From: Pseudomonas nabeulensis
Lineage (GTDB): Bacteria > Pseudomonadota > Gammaproteobacteria > Pseudomonadales > Pseudomonadaceae
Assembly (NCBI RefSeq): GCF_004682045.1
Contig: NZ_QUZT01000018.1
Coordinates: forward strand, 1 to 64,000
Direction: 5' to 3'
DNA length: 64,000 bases
Below are positions 60,219 to 64,000 of this stretch, in pieces. The position numbers were made by a program, and so were the translations under genes. The notes beneath the pieces were generated by a model. That model saw nothing but the letters and a program-made list of their open reading frames with translations. It made no database searches and was not told the DNA's origin. The first letter of the stretch is position 1. The number at the start of each line of letters is the position of its first letter.

Positions 60219-62981
60219 ATGAGCGACTCAAGCGACAAGGCCGTGCACTTCGGCCCCTACTGCGTCCACCCGCACCAACGCCTGGTGCTGGAGGCCGGCC
60301 GGCCGTTGCGCCTCGGGCGCCGCGCGGTGGAGATTCTGCTGGTGCTGCTGGAACAGGCCGGCAATGTGGTCAGCAAGCAGGAACTGATCGCCCGCGTCTG
60401 GCCGAAAAGCGTGGTGGAAGACGGCAATCTGCGGGTGCATATGGCGGCGTTGCGCAAGGCCCTGGGCGATGGCCAGGCCGGGCAGCGCTATATCGTTACG
60501 GTGGCCCAGCGCGGCTACAGTTTTGTTGCACCACTGAGCATCGAACCGATGAGCCTACCCACCGAGGGTGCCCCGCAAAGCCAGGGCCACAACCTGCCCC
60601 TGCGCCGTACGCGGATGATCGGCCGCCAGGCCCTGATCGACAGCCTGGTGCAACTGCTGCCCGAACAACGCTTCATTACCCTGACCGGCGCCGGCGGCAT
60701 CGGTAAAACCACCGTGGCCTTGCGTGTCGCGGAGTTGCTGATCGGCCATTACCGCGACGGCATTCGCCTGCTGGACCTGGCGCCACTCAGCGCACCGTCG
60801 ATGATCCTGCCCAACCTCGCCGCCCTGCTCGACCTCAGCCACGTCCAGCAAGAGCCCCTGGCGACGTTTGCCCGCAGCGTGCAGGAGCGCCAATTGCTGC
60901 TGGTGATCGACAACTGCGAACACCTGTTGGACGACATCGCGCTGATCAGCGAAACCCTGCTGCGCCACGCGCCCAAGCTGCACATCCTGGCCACCAGCCG
61001 CGAAGCCCTGCGCGCCGAAGGCGAATACGTACAACGCCTGGAGCCCCTGGCCTGCCCACCCGCCAGCGGCAATCGCGCCCAGGCCCTCGGCTACCCGGCC
61101 CTGCAACTGTTGATCGAGCGGGCCATGTCGCAACAGGACAGCTTCGCGTTGAGCGAGGCGGAACTGCCGCTGGCGATTGATATCTGCCAGCGACTGGACG
61201 GTATTCCCCTGGCCATTGAGCTGGTGGCGGCGCAAATCGAACGCTTCGGCCTGCCAGGGCTGCTGGTGCAGATGGAAGATAATTTCCGCCTGCTGACGCG
61301 GGGCCGAAACAGTGCCCTGCCCCGTCACCAAACCCTGCGCGCCACATTGGACTGGAGTTTCGAGCTGCTGACCACGTGCGAGCAAATCTGCCTGCGCCGT
61401 TTGGCCGTGTTCCGTGGCGGATTCAGCCTGGCCAGCGCGGCGGCGGTGATTGCCGGGGAGCAAATCGCGCCGAATGAAGTATTGGGTTCCATCACCCAAC
61501 TGGTGGCCAAGTCCCTGCTCAATGTCGAAGCCGGTGATGACGAGGTGGTCTATCGCCTGCTGGACATCACCCGCACCTATGCCCTGGAAAAACTCAGCGT
61601 TGCCAACGAACTCGACGCCACCCGCGAGCGCCATGCAGAACGCTGCCTGGCGCTGATGAACCAGGCCCAGGACGATTGGCAAATCACTGCCACGCAGGTG
61701 TGGATCGACCGCTACGCACCGCTGCGCGAGGATGTCCGGGCCGCACTCGATTGGGGCCTGGGCGACCACGGTGTGCACCTGCTGGGCGTCCGCCTGACGG
61801 TCAGCGCAATGCCGCTGTGGCAGGAATTGTCGCTGCTGCGTGAGCACGGCTTGTACGTGGGCAAAGCCCTGGCGCGACTGGAGCAATCCAATGAGCCAAG
61901 CCCGCGCTTGAACATGGCATTGCAACTGGCACTGGGCAGTTTTTTCTATCACACCCAAGGCGGCACACCGCAAACCATCGCGGCTTTCGATACCGCGCGA
62001 CGCCTGGCGGAAACCGGCAAGGACCAGGCCGGTCAACTGCGGGCCGTGTCCGGGCATATGGCGGTCAACCTGTGCTGCGGCAACTACCGTGAGGCCCTGG
62101 CGCAAAGCCTGCACTTCGACCGACTGGGGCCCCAGGCCGAGCCATTACTGGCCCTCAGCGCCCAACGCCTGCGGGTATTGGCGCAGCACTATGCCGGCAA
62201 CCAGGCGCTGGCGCTGCATAACGCTGAACAGGTGATCCAGCGCATGGCCCAGAGCGGCCACCTCAACCGGTTCACCCATGGTTTTGGCGTGCAATACGAC
62301 CAGAGCGTCGCCTCGCTGACCGTCCTGGCGCGCATCCTCTGGCTGCGGGGTTTTCCGGAGCGTGCCTGGCGCACCGCACGCCAGGCCCTGGAACTGGCAT
62401 TGCAGATCAATCATGGCACCTCCATTTGCTACACCCTGGCCTTGGCCGGGGTGGTGATCGCCCAGTACAACGGCGATTCAAACGCCGTCCGCGACAACCT
62501 CGACCTGTTGTTGCAACAGGCGCAAAAGCATTCCGCACAATTGTTCCAGACCTGGGCGCGCTGCTACGAAGGCACGCTGCAAATCGCCGAAGTAGAGGGG
62601 CTGGGGCTGGTGGAAGATACTCTGGTGACGTTCAACACCATCGAGGTGCAAGACGCCGTGTTCGAGCGTGCCCGCAATGGCGAGGCCGGCTGGTGCACGC
62701 CGGAGATCCTGCGAGTGCGCGCCGAAAGCCTGGCGGACACGCGCGCGGCCGAAGCCTTGTTGCTGGAAGCCCTGGGCCTGGCGCACCAGCAAGGGGCACT
62801 GGCCTGGGAGTTGCGGTGCGCGACCTCGCTGGCGCGGTTGTGGCAGCGTCAAGGCCGTCTACAGCCCGCGCGTGACGTACTGAATCGCGTCTACGCACGC
62901 TTTACCGAAGGGTTTGCCACCCAGGATCTAGTCCGCGTACGCCGCCTGCTCGACGAGTTGCAGGACAAACGGCCGGCCTGA
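60219..62981 (+). CDS. winged-helix / STAND-type ATPase transcriptional regulator
   Basis: Regulator of about 920 residues. The N-terminus is an OmpR/PhoB-type winged helix (about residues 10-105, with L-R-L-G-R-R-A-V-E-I-L-L-V-L-L and L-R-V-H-M-A-A-L-R-K-A-L). An NB-ARC-like ATPase follows: Walker A G-A-G-G-I-G-K-T-T near residue 156, Walker B-like L-L-L-V-I-D-N-C-E near 228, then L-A-T-S-R-E near 257 and G-I-P-L-A-I-E-L near 330. The remaining 450 residues are helical, probably TPR-like. Such AfsR/MalT-like proteins bind DNA upon ligand-driven ATP switching. The start at the ATG (M-S-D-S-S-D-K) is preferred over an upstream TTG. Confidence 0.85.
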   Translation: MSDSSDKAVHFGPYCVHPHQRLVLEAGRPLRLGRRAVEILLVLLEQAGNVVSKQELIARVWPKSVVEDGNLRVHMAALRKALGDGQAGQRYIVTVAQRGYSFVAPLSIEPMSLPTEGAPQSQGHNLPLRRTRMIGRQALIDSLVQLLPEQRFITLTGAGGIGKTTVALRVAELLIGHYRDGIRLLDLAPLSAPSMILPNLAALLDLSHVQQEPLATFARSVQERQLLLVIDNCEHLLDDIALISETLLRHAPKLHILATSREALRAEGEYVQRLEPLACPPASGNRAQALGYPALQLLIERAMSQQDSFALSEAELPLAIDICQRLDGIPLAIELVAAQIERFGLPGLLVQMEDNFRLLTRGRNSALPRHQTLRATLDWSFELLTTCEQICLRRLAVFRGGFSLASAAAVIAGEQIAPNEVLGSITQLVAKSLLNVEAGDDEVVYRLLDITRTYALEKLSVANELDATRERHAERCLALMNQAQDDWQITATQVWIDRYAPLREDVRAALDWGLGDHGVHLLGVRLTVSAMPLWQELSLLREHGLYVGKALARLEQSNEPSPRLNMALQLALGSFFYHTQGGTPQTIAAFDTARRLAETGKDQAGQLRAVSGHMAVNLCCGNYREALAQSLHFDRLGPQAEPLLALSAQRLRVLAQHYAGNQALALHNAEQVIQRMAQSGHLNRFTHGFGVQYDQSVASLTVLARILWLRGFPERAWRTARQALELALQINHGTSICYTLALAGVVIAQYNGDSNAVRDNLDLLLQQAQKHSAQLFQTWARCYEGTLQIAEVEGLGLVEDTLVTFNTIEVQDAVFERARNGEAGWCTPEILRVRAESLADTRAAEALLLEALGLAHQQGALAWELRCATSLARLWQRQGRLQPARDVLNRVYARFTEGFATQDLVRVRRLLDELQDKRPA

Positions 62982-64000
62982 GAACGGTCCCAGATAGTGC
63001 CCATACCCCTGCTGTAGACGCGCCACCTGCTCGGGATCACGCAACTGTGCCAGCGCATAGCTGCGCACACAGTTGAGCAGGCGATAGCGTGCAGTGCCCG
63101 GGCCCGGCTCGATGCTCAGCAGGGAGGTGCCGACCAAACGCCCCAGCAGGTAGGCCAGGTCGGCATGTTCCAGTTCCGTACCGGCCACCAGTTCGCTCAA
63201 GGTGGGCAGGGTCACGGCCATCTTGAACAGGCCCAATTGCAGGAACAGCCAGCGCTCCGGCAGGCTCAGGCGTTCGAAGGTCCAGTCCAGCGCCGCCGTC
63301 AGCGACTGGTGGCGCTCCACCGCCGTGCGTCGGCCACGGGTCAGCACCTGCAAGCCCCGGCGCAATTGCATCTGCAAGCCGCGCACACCCAGCGCATCGA
63401 CTTGGGCGGCCGCCAGCTCCAGGGCCAAGGGAATACCGTCGAGACGGCGGCAGATATCCCACAGGGGGGCCAGGTCCTGCTGACGCAATACAAACCCCTG
63501 TTGCCCGGCACAGGCACGCGCGACAAACAGTTGCACCGCCGGATACGCCATCGTCTGCTCGACACTGCCTACCGCCGACGGTGCGGGCACCGTCAAGCGA
63601 GGCACGCGCTGCACCCATTCGCCAGCGACCTGCAACGGCTCACGGCTGCTCACCAGCACACTGACATGCGGCGCTTGATCGCCCAATACCCGCAGCAGAT
63701 GTCGACAGGCACTCAGCAGAAGATCGGCGCCGTCGAGCACCAGCAATAACTGGCGAGAAGACAATTGGCGGGCCAACTCGGTGGCGCTGGCACAGGGTTC
63801 AAGATGCAGCGCCGCCGCCAGGTGGCGCAACATGGCCATCGGCGCCTGCACCGTCGCCAGGTCCACCCACCACACGCCATCGCGGTATCGCGACAACACG
63901 CGCTCGGCCAGCACCAGGGCCAGGGTGCTCTTGCCCACGCCGGCGCAACCGGTGAGCGTCATCAGGCGTTGCCCGGAGAGGCGTCGAACCAGCACGCCCA
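62928..64000 (-). CDS. STAND-type ATPase regulator, partial (5' end beyond window)
   Basis: About 357 C-terminal residues of a paralogue of the preceding gene; the frame is open to the window end, so the N-terminus, presumably a winged helix, lies outside. Seen: Walker A G-C-A-G-V-G-K-S-T about 17 residues into the visible part, L-L-L-V-L-D-G-A-D (Walker B-like), L-V-S-S-R-E-P, and G-I-P-L-A-L-E-L. Unlike its neighbour it ends shortly after the ATPase (S-Y-A-L-A-Q-L-R) and lacks the long TPR-like tail. Its 3' end overlaps the convergent neighbour by 54 bp. Confidence 0.8.
   Translation of the reverse strand, partial: GVLVRRLSGQRLMTLTGCAGVGKSTLALVLAERVLSRYRDGVWWVDLATVQAPMAMLRHLAAALHLEPCASATELARQLSSRQLLLVLDGADLLLSACRHLLRVLGDQAPHVSVLVSSREPLQVAGEWVQRVPRLTVPAPSAVGSVEQTMAYPAVQLFVARACAGQQGFVLRQQDLAPLWDICRRLDGIPLALELAAAQVDALGVRGLQMQLRRGLQVLTRGRRTAVERHQSLTAALDWTFERLSLPERWLFLQLGLFKMAVTLPTLSELVAGTELEHADLAYLLGRLVGTSLLSIEPGPGTARYRLLNCVRSYALAQLRDPEQVARLQQGYGHYLGPFSGRPFVLQLVEQAAYAD

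Overview
The window is GC-rich chromosomal DNA from a fluorescent Pseudomonas, most likely of the P. fluorescens group. The evidence is a pyoverdine locus with PvdS-type iron-starvation promoters, an AmiE-type amidase, and several paired GGGGGCTTGCCCCC palindromes typical of that group. No tRNA, rRNA, CRISPR array, IS element or phage gene was seen.

Left part (1-37.1 kb): pyoverdine. pvdP faces pvdM-pvdN-pvdO across a spacer with two back-to-back PvdS boxes. pvdE has its own PvdS box, then comes the ferripyoverdine receptor fpvA. On the minus strand a SyrP-like Asp hydroxylase, three NRPS genes and an alpha/beta hydrolase follow in transcription order. The seven NRPS modules read by hand as Asp, Orn/Lys-type, D-Asp (an E domain is present), Dab, Gly, Ser and a hydroxyornithine-type residue, ending in a thioesterase. 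The hydroxylase suggests one Asp becomes OH-Asp. The chromophore synthetase PvdL, PvdA, PvdH, PvdS and exporters are not in the window.

Middle part (37.3-44.2 kb): a HicAB toxin-antitoxin pair, an MFS transporter, a MATE transporter, and the minus-strand amide operon fmdA-fmdB-amiE-amiB.

Right-middle (44.2-58.6 kb): a GntR regulator divergent from a three-gene fumarate-linked operon (lyase, DctA-type carrier, fumarase C). It lies between the amide hydrolase operon and a five-gene short-chain amide/urea ABC transporter operon. Beyond the transporter is a divergent two-component system whose kinase is fused to an NCS1-type permease. A 7-2-7 site built on TGACGTA lies upstream of both the transporter operon and fmdA, so the kinase and its LuxR-type regulator probably sense an amide or related compound and switch on uptake and hydrolysis together.

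Right end (58.6-64 kb): a LysR regulator, a short AraC regulator, and two tail-to-tail ATPase-type transcriptional regulators, the second cut off by the window edge.
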